52,841 nt of DNA from CALACW01 sp963627915 (lineage in GTDB: Bacteria; Bacillota; Clostridia; Oscillospirales; Acutalibacteraceae), in NCBI GenBank assembly GCA_963627915.1, contig CAVGCY010000062.1, positions 1 through 52,841 on the forward strand. Reading direction: 5' to 3'. Positions 25,877-33,189 of this stretch are shown piece by piece. A program made the translations under genes and the position numbers. Position 1 is the first letter of the stretch; every line of letters starts with the position of its first letter. The notes beneath the pieces are model-generated. The model was given only the letters and a program-made list of their open reading frames with translations, was not told the DNA's origin and ran no database searches.

Positions 25877-26044
25877 AAAGATGTTTATCTGATAGCGGGA
25901 GAGGACGAGCCGCTCAGATCTATCGTTATATGGGGATAAAGGCACTTGGAATTTATTAAGGAACTCAAGAGATTACTACATACCAACTTGCTGACAAGCA
26001 GTAAACTCAACGATTATCCTGTCGATAGGCTAAAACGAGAAGTT
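25877..26044 (+). pseudogene. tnpV-like transposon protein remnant
   Basis: In one frame the residues IVIWG-stop-RHLEFIKEL and then HTNLLTSSKLNDYPVD resemble the TnpV family pattern (I-x-G-Q-R-H-L-x-x-x-K-E, then a Y-x-N-L-L-T-S-G-K-L-N-x-Y-L segment). The in-frame TAA at 25937 replaces the expected glutamine codon. Both ends of the protein are missing. A 86-codon open frame can be read from TTG 25946 but its second half is not family-like. Confidence 0.5.
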
Positions 26045-26091
26045 GCTGTCAATCGGCAGTGGCTTTTTTTATTTCAAGAAGTCAAGATGTT

Positions 26092-26143
26092 AATTAGGCG
26101 GAGCATCGTGGAAATGAGCAACATTAACAAAAAACGCCTAATT
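26092..26143. repeat. 9-bp inverted repeat
   Basis: AATTAGGCG (26092-26100) and CGCCTAATT (26135-26143) are perfect inverted copies 34 nt apart, between the tnpV and restriction remnants. Confidence 0.4.
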
Positions 26144-26160
26144 TGTGCTAAAATAATAAG

Positions 26161-26210
26161 TCAATTAAATCTTTCTGCGAAGAAGCAAACCAATCTTTTG
26201 ATTTAATTGA
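26161..26210. repeat. 11-bp inverted repeat upstream of restriction-gene remnant
   Basis: TCAATTAAATC (26161-26171) and GATTTAATTGA (26200-26210) are perfect inverted copies with a 28-nt spacer, 37 nt before the remnant's start codon. They may be a leader hairpin or operator of the former gene. Confidence 0.45.
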
Positions 26211-26246
26211 AAGTCAGTGGCTTGGCTATTCGGAGGAGAATGATAA

Positions 26247-26399
26247 ATGATAACAACAGCTAATTTAAAGAATATGCTTACTGTTATCGGATTTACGGCA
26301 ACAGGAAATAGATATGAAAAGAAGTTTGATTCACTCGGAGTTTCTCTTGAAGTGGATTTTAATAGTAAAAAGCTGATTTACCCAAGTGAAAATCAATAA
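26247..26399 (+). pseudogene. truncated N-terminus of a restriction-modification protein
   Basis: A 50-codon frame behind a strong GGAGGAG site. The residues MITTANLKNMLTVIGF, then EVDFNSKKLIYP, resemble the N-terminal start of large type I-like restriction/methylation polypeptides, which continue for hundreds of residues after the IYP motif. Here a TAA comes three residues after the motif and nothing family-like follows. It is either a remnant or a small protein with a shared start. With the tnpV remnant it marks a degraded mobile or defence insertion next to the TIR-MORN gene. Confidence 0.5.
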
Positions 26400-26445
26400 C
26401 TCTTTAAAGTAACTCAAAAGCATCGTAAAGGGAGTATTTTTTTAA
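26399..26445 (+). terminator. possible terminator after the restriction remnant
   Basis: ACTCTTTA and TAAAGGGAGT can pair imperfectly and are followed by ATTTTTTTA. The stem is weak. Confidence 0.35.
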
Positions 26446-26480
26446 TGTTCTTAACTTTTATTAAAAATATGAAAAAGATG

Positions 26481-26508
26481 TTGCATTAATAAATGTTTCT
26501 GTTATAAT
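26481..26508 (+). promoter_or_regulatory. promoter of the DapA-family gene
   Basis: TTGCAT (26481-26486) and a perfect TATAAT (26503-26508) with 16-nt spacing. Confidence 0.75.
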
Positions 26509-26545
26509 GTATTCGACCGAGATTTTCGGTATAAAACAAAACATC

Positions 26546-26586
26546 AGGGAGGATTTCGGATTTTCATTCCGAATCACAGAAAAATG
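26546..26586 (+). promoter_or_regulatory. Shine-Dalgarno and start of the DapA-family gene separated by a hairpin
   Basis: AGGGAGGA (26546-26553) is 30 nt before the ATG (26584). TTCGGA (26555-26560) and TCCGAA (26568-26573) can fold between them, leaving 10 nt to the start codon. The geometry closely resembles the iolJ leader at 10307-10349. Confidence 0.45.
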
Positions 26587-27483
26587 AGTAAACTTGAAGA
26601 AAATTATACCGGTATTTATTCTTTGATGCTAACTCCGTACAAGGATGATTTAAGCGTAGATTACGACGCATATGAAAAATATGCCGATTGGCAGGCTTCG
26701 CAGGGAGTTGAGCATCTTTTTGCTGTCTGCGGAAGCTCGGAAATGGCGGCTCTCACTCTTGAAGAGAGAGTTAAGCTTGCTTCTCTTACCGTAAAGCATA
26801 AGGGCGATACTACCGTTGTTGCAACGGCTAATATGGAACCATCATGGTTTGCGCAGGTAGACGAGGTTAAGAGAATAGAGCAGACCGGCGTTGACGGTAT
26901 CGTATTTACAACAAAGGGATACGGCAATGATGAGGAAAGACTTGTTTCATACATAGGCGAACTTAAACAGAATACTTCTCTGCCTGTATTTATGTACGAA
27001 TTTCCCGGTTTTCCGAATTGTCATATAAGCGGCGAGTGCTACGGCAGACTTGTTAAGGAATGCGGTATTTACGGTATTAAGGATACGACTTGTACCATAG
27101 ACGGTATTAAGTCAAAGATTGACAATAAAGGTAGTTCCTGTGTTATTCAAGCCAATATGCCTTATCTTTTCGAAGCTTTTAAAATGGGGGCAAAAGGCGT
27201 AATGGCAACTCCGACTTCATGCGGCGGCGCGTTCTTTCAGAGATTCTATGACGCTTTTGTCAGCGGAGATATGGCTCTTGCCGAGAAACGTTTTAATGAA
27301 ATTACGCTTCTTGACTGCGCTATTGACAGCGGATTTAACTGTTCGGCAAAGTATCTTGTTCACCTTCAGGGCGTAGAGAGCATGAAGGCAAAAAACAGAG
27401 GAGGACAGGAGCTTTCCGGCGCAAGAATGGAAAGTCTTAAGTCGTTCCATAATTGGTGTGTCGCCGAGGGACTTATGAAGTAA
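26584..27483 (+). CDS. dihydrodipicolinate synthase / N-acetylneuraminate lyase family aldolase
   Basis: A 299-residue TIM-barrel aldolase of the DapA family. AVCGSSEMAALTLEER matches the G-T-T-G-E-x-x-x-L-x-x-x-E region, with serines in place of the usual threonines. VFMYEFPG holds the conserved tyrosine (usual Y-N-x-P; here Y-E-F-P), and IYGIKDTT carries the Schiff-base lysine. These departures from the DapA consensus make lysine synthesis less likely than a sugar-acid or keto-acid aldolase role. It stands alone with its own promoter before the SCIFF genes. The substrate cannot be assigned. Confidence 0.82.
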   Translation: MSKLEENYTGIYSLMLTPYKDDLSVDYDAYEKYADWQASQGVEHLFAVCGSSEMAALTLEERVKLASLTVKHKGDTTVVATANMEPSWFAQVDEVKRIEQTGVDGIVFTTKGYGNDEERLVSYIGELKQNTSLPVFMYEFPGFPNCHISGECYGRLVKECGIYGIKDTTCTIDGIKSKIDNKGSSCVIQANMPYLFEAFKMGAKGVMATPTSCGGAFFQRFYDAFVSGDMALAEKRFNEITLLDCAIDSGFNCSAKYLVHLQGVESMKAKNRGGQELSGARMESLKSFHNWCVAEGLMK

Positions 27484-27498
27484 AAAAGTCCGCAGCGA

Positions 27499-27527
27499 TT
27501 GACAATTATTTTATTCTATGATATAAT
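27499..27527 (+). promoter_or_regulatory. SCIFF operon promoter
   Basis: TTGACA (27499-27504) and TATAAT (27522-27527) both match consensus, with 17-nt spacing. Transcript should start about 35 nt before the SCIFF start codon. Confidence 0.88.
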
Positions 27528-27568
27528 AAAATTAATAAATATATACGAACAGGGGAGGGTAACATAAG

Positions 27569-27721
27569 ATGAAGCATATTAATACTATAGAAACTCGCAG
27601 TCTTTGCGACAGCGCAAAGAACGGCGGTTGCGGTGAGTGTCAGACTTCCTGTCAGTCAGCATGCAAAACAAGCTGCGGTATCGCCAATCAGGCCTGCGAA
27701 AATAATAAGGAAAGTAAATAA
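27569..27721 (+). CDS. scfA: SCIFF ribosomal peptide precursor with an extra leader cysteine
   Basis: A 50-residue peptide with AGGGGAGGG before its ATG. The leader MKHINTIETRSL and the core GGCGECQTSCQSACKTSC match the 'six cysteines in forty-five residues' family. The six canonical cysteines are C21, C24, C28, C32, C36 and C43. A seventh, C13, lies in the leader just before the core. The maturase encoded downstream forms a cysteine-to-threonine thioether in characterised members. SCIFF is nearly universal in Clostridia and its biological role is not settled. The peptide is short enough to be missed by standard gene calling. The symbol follows the usage scfA/scfB. Confidence 0.95.
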   Translation: MKHINTIETRSLCDSAKNGGCGECQTSCQSACKTSCGIANQACENNKESK

Positions 27722-27729
27722 AAATTTGA

Positions 27730-27761
27730 GGCTGTCACATGATGCGACAGCCCATTTTTTT
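27730..27761 (+). terminator. attenuator-like terminator between SCIFF precursor and maturase
   Basis: GGCTGTC (27730-27736) and GACAGCC (27746-27752) pair around a 9-nt loop, followed by CA and seven T. Partial readthrough would give more precursor than enzyme transcript, a common arrangement in peptide natural-product operons. Confidence 0.8.
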
Positions 27762-27778
27762 GAGGGGATTAATATCTA

Positions 27779-29149
27779 ATGATACATCAATATAAATTCG
27801 GCGGTCTTAATATAGTTCTCGATATTTGTTCGGGAAGCGTTCACGCCGTTGACGATATGGCTTACGATATGATTGCTGGATATCAAAATATGGGTAAACA
27901 GGCTCTTATAGAACAAACCGCCTTAAAATATCCCGATGAACCTGTATCCGATATAGAAGAATGTTACAACTCGATAACCGAGCTAAAAAATACGGGTAAG
28001 CTTTATACTCAGGATACGTTCAAGCCTATGGCGGGCGCACTGAAGGCGAGGACTTCCGGCGTTATTAAAGCCTTATGTCTGCACATAGCTCATACTTGCA
28101 ATTTAAACTGTTCCTACTGCTTTGCAAGTCAGGGCAAATATCACGGCGAGAGAGCACTGATGAGTTATGAGGTCGGAAAACGTGCGCTTGATTTTCTTGT
28201 GGAAAATTCAGGCTCAAGACATAACCTCGAGGTTGATTTTTTCGGCGGAGAGCCGCTGATGAATTTTGACGTTGTTAAAAAACTCGTAGAGTATGCAAGA
28301 GGCATTGAAAAAGAGAAAGATAAACATTTTCGTTTTACTCTTACGACAAACGGCGTTTTGATAGATGATGACGTTATTGCCTTTGCGAATAAAGAAATGA
28401 GTAACGTTGTTTTAAGTCTTGACGGAAGGAAAGAGGTTCATGATCGTTACCGCGTCGATTATGCCGGAAACGGAAGTTGGGAGAAAATCGTTCCGAAGTT
28501 TCAAAAATTTGTAAAAGAACGCGGAGATAAAGATTATTACATTCGCGGTACATTCACGCACGCAAATCCTGATTTTCTTGAGGATATTAAGACTATGCTC
28601 GATTTGGGCTTTACGCAGTTAAGCATGGAGCCGGTTGTTGCCGCCGCGGACGATCCGTCCGCGCTGACCGAGGATGACAAACATATTGTCGAAAAGCAGT
28701 ATGAAGAGCTTGCCGAGCTTATGCTTAAACGCGATAAGGAGGGCAGACCTTTTACATTTTATCATTATATGATTGATTTAAAAGGCGGTCCGTGTATTTA
28801 CAAAAGAATATCGGGATGCGGTTCGGGTACTGAATATATGGCGGTTACTCCTTGGGGAGATTTATATCCGTGTCACCAATTCGTCGGCGACGAAAAGTTT
28901 AAGCTTGGCGATATTTACAGCGGAGTTGCAAACAAAACAGTACAAAATGAATTTGCATCCTGCAATGTTTATGCGCGAGCCGACTGTACAGATTGCTGGG
29001 CAAAGCTTTACTGTTCCGGCGGATGCGCCGCAAATGCGTATCATGCGTCAGGAAACGTTACGGGCGTGTATAAATATGGCTGTGATTTATTCAGAAAACG
29101 AATGGAATGCGCGATTGCTGTTGCCGTCGCAAGGGAAATAGGGGAGTAA
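27779..29149 (+). CDS. scfB: SCIFF maturase, radical SAM/SPASM thioether-forming enzyme
   Basis: A 456-residue protein. Residues 1-85 form the peptide-recognition region at the N-terminus (VHAVDDMAYD and following). The radical SAM cluster motif C107-x3-C111-x2-C114 is in HTCNLNCSYCFA, followed by FFGGEPLMN. The C-terminal SPASM part has many cysteines (GPCIYKRISGCGSG, YPCHQF, ADCTDCWAKLYCSGGC), expected to hold auxiliary iron-sulfur clusters. The enzyme installs a thioether in the SCIFF peptide encoded just upstream. Its TAA is 1 nt before the decarboxylase-family start, so the three genes are coupled. Confidence 0.95.
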   Translation: MIHQYKFGGLNIVLDICSGSVHAVDDMAYDMIAGYQNMGKQALIEQTALKYPDEPVSDIEECYNSITELKNTGKLYTQDTFKPMAGALKARTSGVIKALCLHIAHTCNLNCSYCFASQGKYHGERALMSYEVGKRALDFLVENSGSRHNLEVDFFGGEPLMNFDVVKKLVEYARGIEKEKDKHFRFTLTTNGVLIDDDVIAFANKEMSNVVLSLDGRKEVHDRYRVDYAGNGSWEKIVPKFQKFVKERGDKDYYIRGTFTHANPDFLEDIKTMLDLGFTQLSMEPVVAAADDPSALTEDDKHIVEKQYEELAELMLKRDKEGRPFTFYHYMIDLKGGPCIYKRISGCGSGTEYMAVTPWGDLYPCHQFVGDEKFKLGDIYSGVANKTVQNEFASCNVYARADCTDCWAKLYCSGGCAANAYHASGNVTGVYKYGCDLFRKRMECAIAVAVAREIGE

Positions 29150-29150
29150 A

Positions 29151-30488
29151 ATGGACGCTCCGATTGTTGACTTTGTCAGAAAATATGCAAATACAAATAA
29201 AATAAGATTTCACATGCCCGGACATAAGGGAAAAAGGTTTCTCGGATTTGAGAATTTTGATATAACGGAGATAGACGGAGCGGACGAGCTGTTTGCACCC
29301 GAGGGGATAATTGAGCAAAGCCTGGCAAACGCTTCGTCCGTGTTCGGATGTCCGACATTTTATTCCGCCGAGGGGTCTACGCTGTGCATACATGCTATGG
29401 TTTATCTTATAGCGTCGTATGCACGTTCATTGTCAAGACAGCCCCTCATACTGGCGGCAAGAAACGCTCACCGTTCGTTTGTAAATGCCGCGGCTCTTAC
29501 CTCAACAGATATTATATGGGTATATCCAAGCTCCGATTCTTCTTATTATTCGGGCGTTCTGTCGGCTATCGAGATTGAAAGGGCTATAATAAAATGCGAA
29601 AGAAAACCGGACGCATTTTATATTACAAGCCCTGATTACCTCGGAAATATTGCCGATATACGTTCAATTTCCGCCGTATGCAGAAAGCACGGCGTTTTGC
29701 TTGTCGTCGACAACGCTCACGGCGCTTATTTGAAATTCCTACCGGAAAGCATGCATCCGATTGATCTCGGCGCAGATATATGCTGTGATTCGGCTCATAA
29801 AACTTTACCCGTTATCACCGGGGGCGCGTATCTTCATATATCAAAAAAGTCTACATCTTTTTTTATTGAAAATGCAAATAAGGCTCTTGCTCTTTTTGCT
29901 TCGAGCAGTCCGTCATATCTTATATTGCAATCGCTCGATAATTTTAACAGAATACACGATGAGTACGGAAAATCACTGAAAAGTTTTATCCCTGCCGTTT
30001 ATAAATTAAAAAATGAATGCATTTCGTACGGATATAAGGTAATTTCTTCCGAGAATGTGAAGTTTGCGGTTTCCGCGGAGAATATCGGTTATACCGGAGA
30101 GGGACTTGCGTTAAATGCAATTAATTCGGAAATTGTTCCTGAGTATTACGACAGAGACTACGTGGTTTTTATGCTTTCTCCGTATAACGGCTTCGAGTCG
30201 GTACGTCGTGCGGAAGAATTTTTTTTATCACAGAAAAAGAAATCTCCCGTTAAGACCGGACGTCCCGAGACTCCAAGGCCTGCTGTTAAAATGAAGCCGA
30301 GCGAGGTCATATATGCTCTAAGCGAAATTCTGCCCGTCGACGAGTGTGAAGGTCGTGTATGTGCGTATTCGGTTGTCGGATGTCCGCCCGCCGTTCCCAT
30401 CGTCGTATGCGGTGAAGAAATAGACCGCAAAGTTATCGAGTGTCTTAAATATTACGGAAATAAAACATGCTGTGTTATTAAGGAATAG
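29151..30488 (+). CDS. Orn/Lys/Arg decarboxylase-family PLP enzyme
   Basis: A 445-residue fold-type I PLP protein that starts 1 nt after the maturase stop. FHMPGHKG near residue 20 is the family's N-terminal signature, YSAEGST binds the cofactor phosphate side, VVDNAHG holds the ring-pairing aspartate (D188) and DSAHKTLP carries the PLP lysine (K217). A short C-terminal decarboxylase domain follows residue 370, with GCPPAVPIVVCGE. It is about the size of the short group of arginine/lysine decarboxylases found in Firmicutes. Reaction and substrate are not decided by the sequence. Placement in the SCIFF operon recurs in Clostridia by general experience, but a functional link is unknown. Confidence 0.88.
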   Translation: MDAPIVDFVRKYANTNKIRFHMPGHKGKRFLGFENFDITEIDGADELFAPEGIIEQSLANASSVFGCPTFYSAEGSTLCIHAMVYLIASYARSLSRQPLILAARNAHRSFVNAAALTSTDIIWVYPSSDSSYYSGVLSAIEIERAIIKCERKPDAFYITSPDYLGNIADIRSISAVCRKHGVLLVVDNAHGAYLKFLPESMHPIDLGADICCDSAHKTLPVITGGAYLHISKKSTSFFIENANKALALFASSSPSYLILQSLDNFNRIHDEYGKSLKSFIPAVYKLKNECISYGYKVISSENVKFAVSAENIGYTGEGLALNAINSEIVPEYYDRDYVVFMLSPYNGFESVRRAEEFFLSQKKKSPVKTGRPETPRPAVKMKPSEVIYALSEILPVDECEGRVCAYSVVGCPPAVPIVVCGEEIDRKVIECLKYYGNKTCCVIKE

Positions 30489-30516
30489 GATTTTTTGTAT
30501 TTTTACAGCCTTCGGA

Positions 30517-30571
30517 AAAAAAAACTACCCTCAATTATACAAAACTTTTCTTTTGTATAATCGGGGATAGT
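30517..30571 (-). terminator. long hairpin with U-tract on the minus strand
   Basis: ATTATACAAAA (30535-30545) and TTTTGTATAAT (30552-30562) pair perfectly, extended outward to about 18 pairs with two mismatches. On the minus strand it runs into nine T. It therefore terminates minus-strand transcription of the small frames at 30587-30910; it may also act for the decarboxylase gene. Confidence 0.7.
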
Positions 30572-30586
30572 CAGAATAGACAATTT

Positions 30587-30730
30587 TTAGTTTTCGGATA
30601 AACTCTTTGAAAGAAGCATTATTCCGTCAATAACCACTTCGGAACGTTTTTTCCCTGTACGGGATTTTAAATTAAATGATACAATCGAAGTGAACCTGCG
30701 GGCAACGGCAAGTGTAACCCGCATTTTCAT
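30587..30730 (-). CDS. small hypothetical protein, about 47 residues
   Basis: An ATG at 30730 opens a frame beginning MKMRVTLAVARRF and containing GKKRSEVVIDGIMLLSK. The frame ends just before the minus-strand terminator; the exact stop base could be off by one. The protein is basic, with no membrane segment. It starts 16 nt after the stop of the frame described next, and the shared terminator supports a real minus-strand unit. I do not recognise the family. The ribosome-binding site is poor, so this could be a remnant. Confidence 0.35.
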   Translation of the reverse strand: MKMRVTLAVARRFTSIVSFNLKSRTGKKRSEVVIDGIMLLSKSLSEN

Positions 30731-30746
30731 TTAGGTACGGCTTTTC

Positions 30747-30910
30747 TTATTTAGTAAGAAGAGCCTTTGTTTTTTCTTCGAGATCTTCAAGGTCTTTACT
30801 CTCTTTTATCATGAGTAAGAACTTGTAAATCATCATATCAAACAAATCGTCTTGCTGATTTGCACATGATATATGCTTTAACCGACTGAAATTATACAAC
30901 AGTTTGTGTA
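30747..30910 (-). pseudogene. C-terminal remnant of an unknown gene
   Basis: An open minus-strand frame between an upstream stop near 30911 and TAA at 30747-30749 reads ...QQDDLFDMMIYKFLLM and ends ESKDLEDLEEKTKALLTK. Such acidic/hydrophobic helix ends look protein-like, but no start codon with a ribosome-binding site is present, so the 5' end seems lost. I do not recognise the family. Confidence 0.3.
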
Positions 30911-31038
30911 ATTAGACAAAAAATTGAAAAATCAAAAATAATTCTTTACTTTTTGTCGATCTTGTGATATTCTTGTTTGCAGTAAAAAAAACTTTCTTTA
31001 ATCGGTACAGAGATACCGCAAGATTGCCGAATATAAAT

Positions 31039-31081
31039 TGATATAATATGTCCGTGCATTAACTTTAAACGGATATTATAG
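31039..31081 (+). promoter_or_regulatory. pyrR extended -10 promoter and 5' leader hairpin
   Basis: TG-a-TATAAT (31039-31047) is an extended -10 without a good -35. Just downstream ATAATATGTCCGT and ACGGATATTAT can pair with a short bulge, giving a leader hairpin before the terminator at 31093. The layout fits PyrR-controlled attenuation; a canonical PyrR-binding loop was not recognised. Confidence 0.5.
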
Positions 31082-31092
31082 CATTGTCATGC

Positions 31093-31121
31093 AGTCTTGC
31101 CGTATCGGCAGGACTTTTTTT
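31093..31121 (+). terminator. leader terminator (attenuator) of the pyrR-uraA operon
   Basis: AGTCTTGCCG (31093-31102) and CGGCAGGACT (31106-31115) form a 10-bp stem with a 3-nt loop and one G-U pair, followed by seven T. The Shine-Dalgarno CGGAG starts 3 nt after the T-run, so the terminator lies between promoter and first gene. Confidence 0.85.
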
Positions 31122-31136
31122 ATCGGAGAATATATT

Positions 31137-31676
31137 ATGAAGTTTAAATCACAGATAATGGACTCCTCCGCTGTTATGCGAGCTTTAAAAAGACTCTCCT
31201 ACGAGATTATCGAAAAGAACCACGGCATTGATGATATTTGCATTGTCGGAATAAAACGCAGAGGCGTTCCGCTTGCCGATATCATATGCAACAATATTAA
31301 TCAAACAGAAAATTCAGATATTTCAAAAGGCATGCTTGACATAACGCTTTATCGCGACGATTTAAGCCGTGAAAATGCAGAGCCTGTTATAAATTCAACA
31401 GACATACCTTTTGACGTTACGGGGAAGAAAATTATTCTTGTCGACGATGTTATTTATACTGGCAGAACGGTCAGAGCCGCTATAGACGCAATTTTTGCTT
31501 TAGGCAGACCTGCGTGCATTCAGCTTGCGGTGCTTGTCGACAGAGGTCACAGAGAGCTTCCGATAAGACCTGATTTTGTCGGAAAAAATATACCGACCTC
31601 CGCAAATGAGGTTGTCAAGGTTTGTACGAATGAATTTGACGGTCGTATTGCCGTTGAGATTTATTCAATAATATAA
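31137..31676 (+). CDS. pyrR: PyrR: pyr operon RNA-binding attenuator and uracil phosphoribosyltransferase
   Basis: A 179-residue protein from ATG 31137 (GGAG 7 nt upstream); an ATG at 31089 would start inside the terminator hairpin. The phosphoribosyltransferase motif IILVDDVIYTGRT binds PRPP. MDSSAVMRALKRLSYEI and VGIKRRGVPLA are typical of PyrR. PyrR binds pyrimidine-operon leader RNA when UMP is high and promotes termination; it also has uracil phosphoribosyltransferase activity. The leader terminator just upstream and uraA just downstream agree with autoregulation. Confidence 0.94.
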   Translation: MKFKSQIMDSSAVMRALKRLSYEIIEKNHGIDDICIVGIKRRGVPLADIICNNINQTENSDISKGMLDITLYRDDLSRENAEPVINSTDIPFDVTGKKIILVDDVIYTGRTVRAAIDAIFALGRPACIQLAVLVDRGHRELPIRPDFVGKNIPTSANEVVKVCTNEFDGRIAVEIYSII

Positions 31677-31731
31677 TTTATTTCGGTTATGATTTGTTTT
31701 TCATAATATATAATGTTTCGGAGGTTTTTAC

Positions 31732-33063
31732 ATGAAACTGATTTATGACGTCAAAGACAAGCCAAAGTTCGGACAGCTTATTGTTTTTGCTTTCCAGCAG
31801 CTGCTTGCAATTCTCGCCGCAACTATCGCAGTTCCGTCCATTATTCAAAACGGAATGAGCCAGTCCGCCGCTCTTTTCGGCGCAGGCGTAGGTACGATAG
31901 TTTATCTTCTTTTTACTAAGTTCAGAAGCCCTGTTTTCCTTGGTTCCTCTTTTGCATTCCTCGGCTCTATGTCGGCGGCTTTTGCAGGCGCATATGCAGA
32001 ATCGGCCGCAGGTCACGCAGGACTTATAATCGGCGCATTTTTCGCCGGTCTTGTTTATGTTATAATCGCTATTGCGGTTAAATTTGCAGGCGTTAAATGG
32101 ATTGACAAGATAATGCCCGCAGTTGTTATCGGACCCACCGTTTCAATTATCGGACTTTCGCTTGCCGGAAATGCTGTCAGCGACCTTACAAATGCCGCTT
32201 CCGTAAGCTCTGCAAGTCCTTATGTTTGCATCGTCTGCGGTCTTGTAACTCTCTTTACTGTTGTTATTTGTTCCGTTTACGGCAAAAAGACAGCAAAGCT
32301 TATTCCCTTTATAATAGGCATTCTTGCAGGTTATGTTGTTGCCGCAATCTTCACCGTTATCGGCATGAAAACAGGTAACGATCTTCTTAAAGTAATCGAT
32401 TTCAGCGTTTTCTCGGGAATGAAAATTTTTGAAATTCCGGATTTCACATTCTTAGAGGCTGTTAAGGGTCTTAAGGAAGTTGACGGCGGTTACATCGCAT
32501 CGATTGCTGTTGCTTATGTTCCCGTTGCGTTTGTTGTTTTTGCGGAACATATAGCAGACCATAAGAATCTTTCATCCGTTATCGGAAAAGAGCTTCTTGA
32601 AGATCCCGGACTTCACAGAACGCTTCTCGGAGACGGCGTAGGCTCTATTTTCGGTGCAATTTTCGGCGGCTGCCCCAACACTACATACGGCGAATCCGTA
32701 GGATGCGTAGCTATTACGGGAAACGCTTCCGTTGTTACGATTCTTACTACAGCGATTATGGCAATGATAATTTCCCTTTTCGGTCCATTCGTTACATTCC
32801 TTGCAAGTATTCCGTCATGTGTAATGGGCGGAGTCTGCATAACTCTTTACGGTTTCATAGCGGTAAGCGGTCTTAAGATGATTCAGGTTGTCGACCTCGA
32901 TGAAAATAAGAACCTTTTTGTCGTAGCAGTTATTCTTATCTGCGGTATCGGAAATCTCTCCATTTCGTTCGGCAAGGTAACACTTACATCTATCGCCTGC
33001 GCTCTTATCCTCGGTATTATTACAAATGCCGTTCTTCATCGTAAGGATAAAGAAGAGTCGTAA
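31732..33063 (+). CDS. uraA: uracil permease, NCS2 family
   Basis: A 443-residue integral membrane protein with about 12-14 hydrophobic segments. FAEHIADHKNLS and GGCPNTTYGESVG are the conserved nucleobase-site motifs of the UraA/PyrP branch of NCS2 transporters, which import uracil with protons. It is 55 nt after pyrR and should share its attenuated transcript, linking uracil uptake to pyrimidine supply. PyrP is an equivalent name. Confidence 0.93.
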   Translation: MKLIYDVKDKPKFGQLIVFAFQQLLAILAATIAVPSIIQNGMSQSAALFGAGVGTIVYLLFTKFRSPVFLGSSFAFLGSMSAAFAGAYAESAAGHAGLIIGAFFAGLVYVIIAIAVKFAGVKWIDKIMPAVVIGPTVSIIGLSLAGNAVSDLTNAASVSSASPYVCIVCGLVTLFTVVICSVYGKKTAKLIPFIIGILAGYVVAAIFTVIGMKTGNDLLKVIDFSVFSGMKIFEIPDFTFLEAVKGLKEVDGGYIASIAVAYVPVAFVVFAEHIADHKNLSSVIGKELLEDPGLHRTLLGDGVGSIFGAIFGGCPNTTYGESVGCVAITGNASVVTILTTAIMAMIISLFGPFVTFLASIPSCVMGGVCITLYGFIAVSGLKMIQVVDLDENKNLFVVAVILICGIGNLSISFGKVTLTSIACALILGIITNAVLHRKDKEES

Positions 33064-33090
33064 ACCATAAGTCAAGATAATTGATTATTG

Positions 33091-33119
33091 TTGACAAACG
33101 TTTTTAATTATTATATAAT
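33091..33119 (+). promoter_or_regulatory. promoter of the aldose-epimerase gene
   Basis: TTGACA (33091-33096) and TATAAT (33114-33119) with 17-nt spacing, both perfect. Confidence 0.88.
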
Positions 33120-33132
33120 TTAAAAGCAAATA

Positions 33133-33173
33133 AAAGGCGCTGCGGATGAGATATTTGCGGCGTCTTTCTTTTT
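33133..33173 (+). terminator. leader hairpin with T-tract before the epimerase gene
   Basis: AAAGGCGCTGC (33133-33143) and GCGGCGTCTTT (33157-33167) pair with two G-U wobbles, then CTTTTT. The Shine-Dalgarno AAGGAG follows directly. As with pyrR, a terminator-like hairpin stands between promoter and gene. Confidence 0.6.
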
Positions 33174-33189
33174 AAGGAGCGTAATATCA

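Noticed and set aside
25946..26206. 86-codon TTG-initiated gene
   Set aside because: Only its first 33 codons look family-like (tnpV), the same homology continues upstream past an in-frame stop, and there is no ribosome-binding site.
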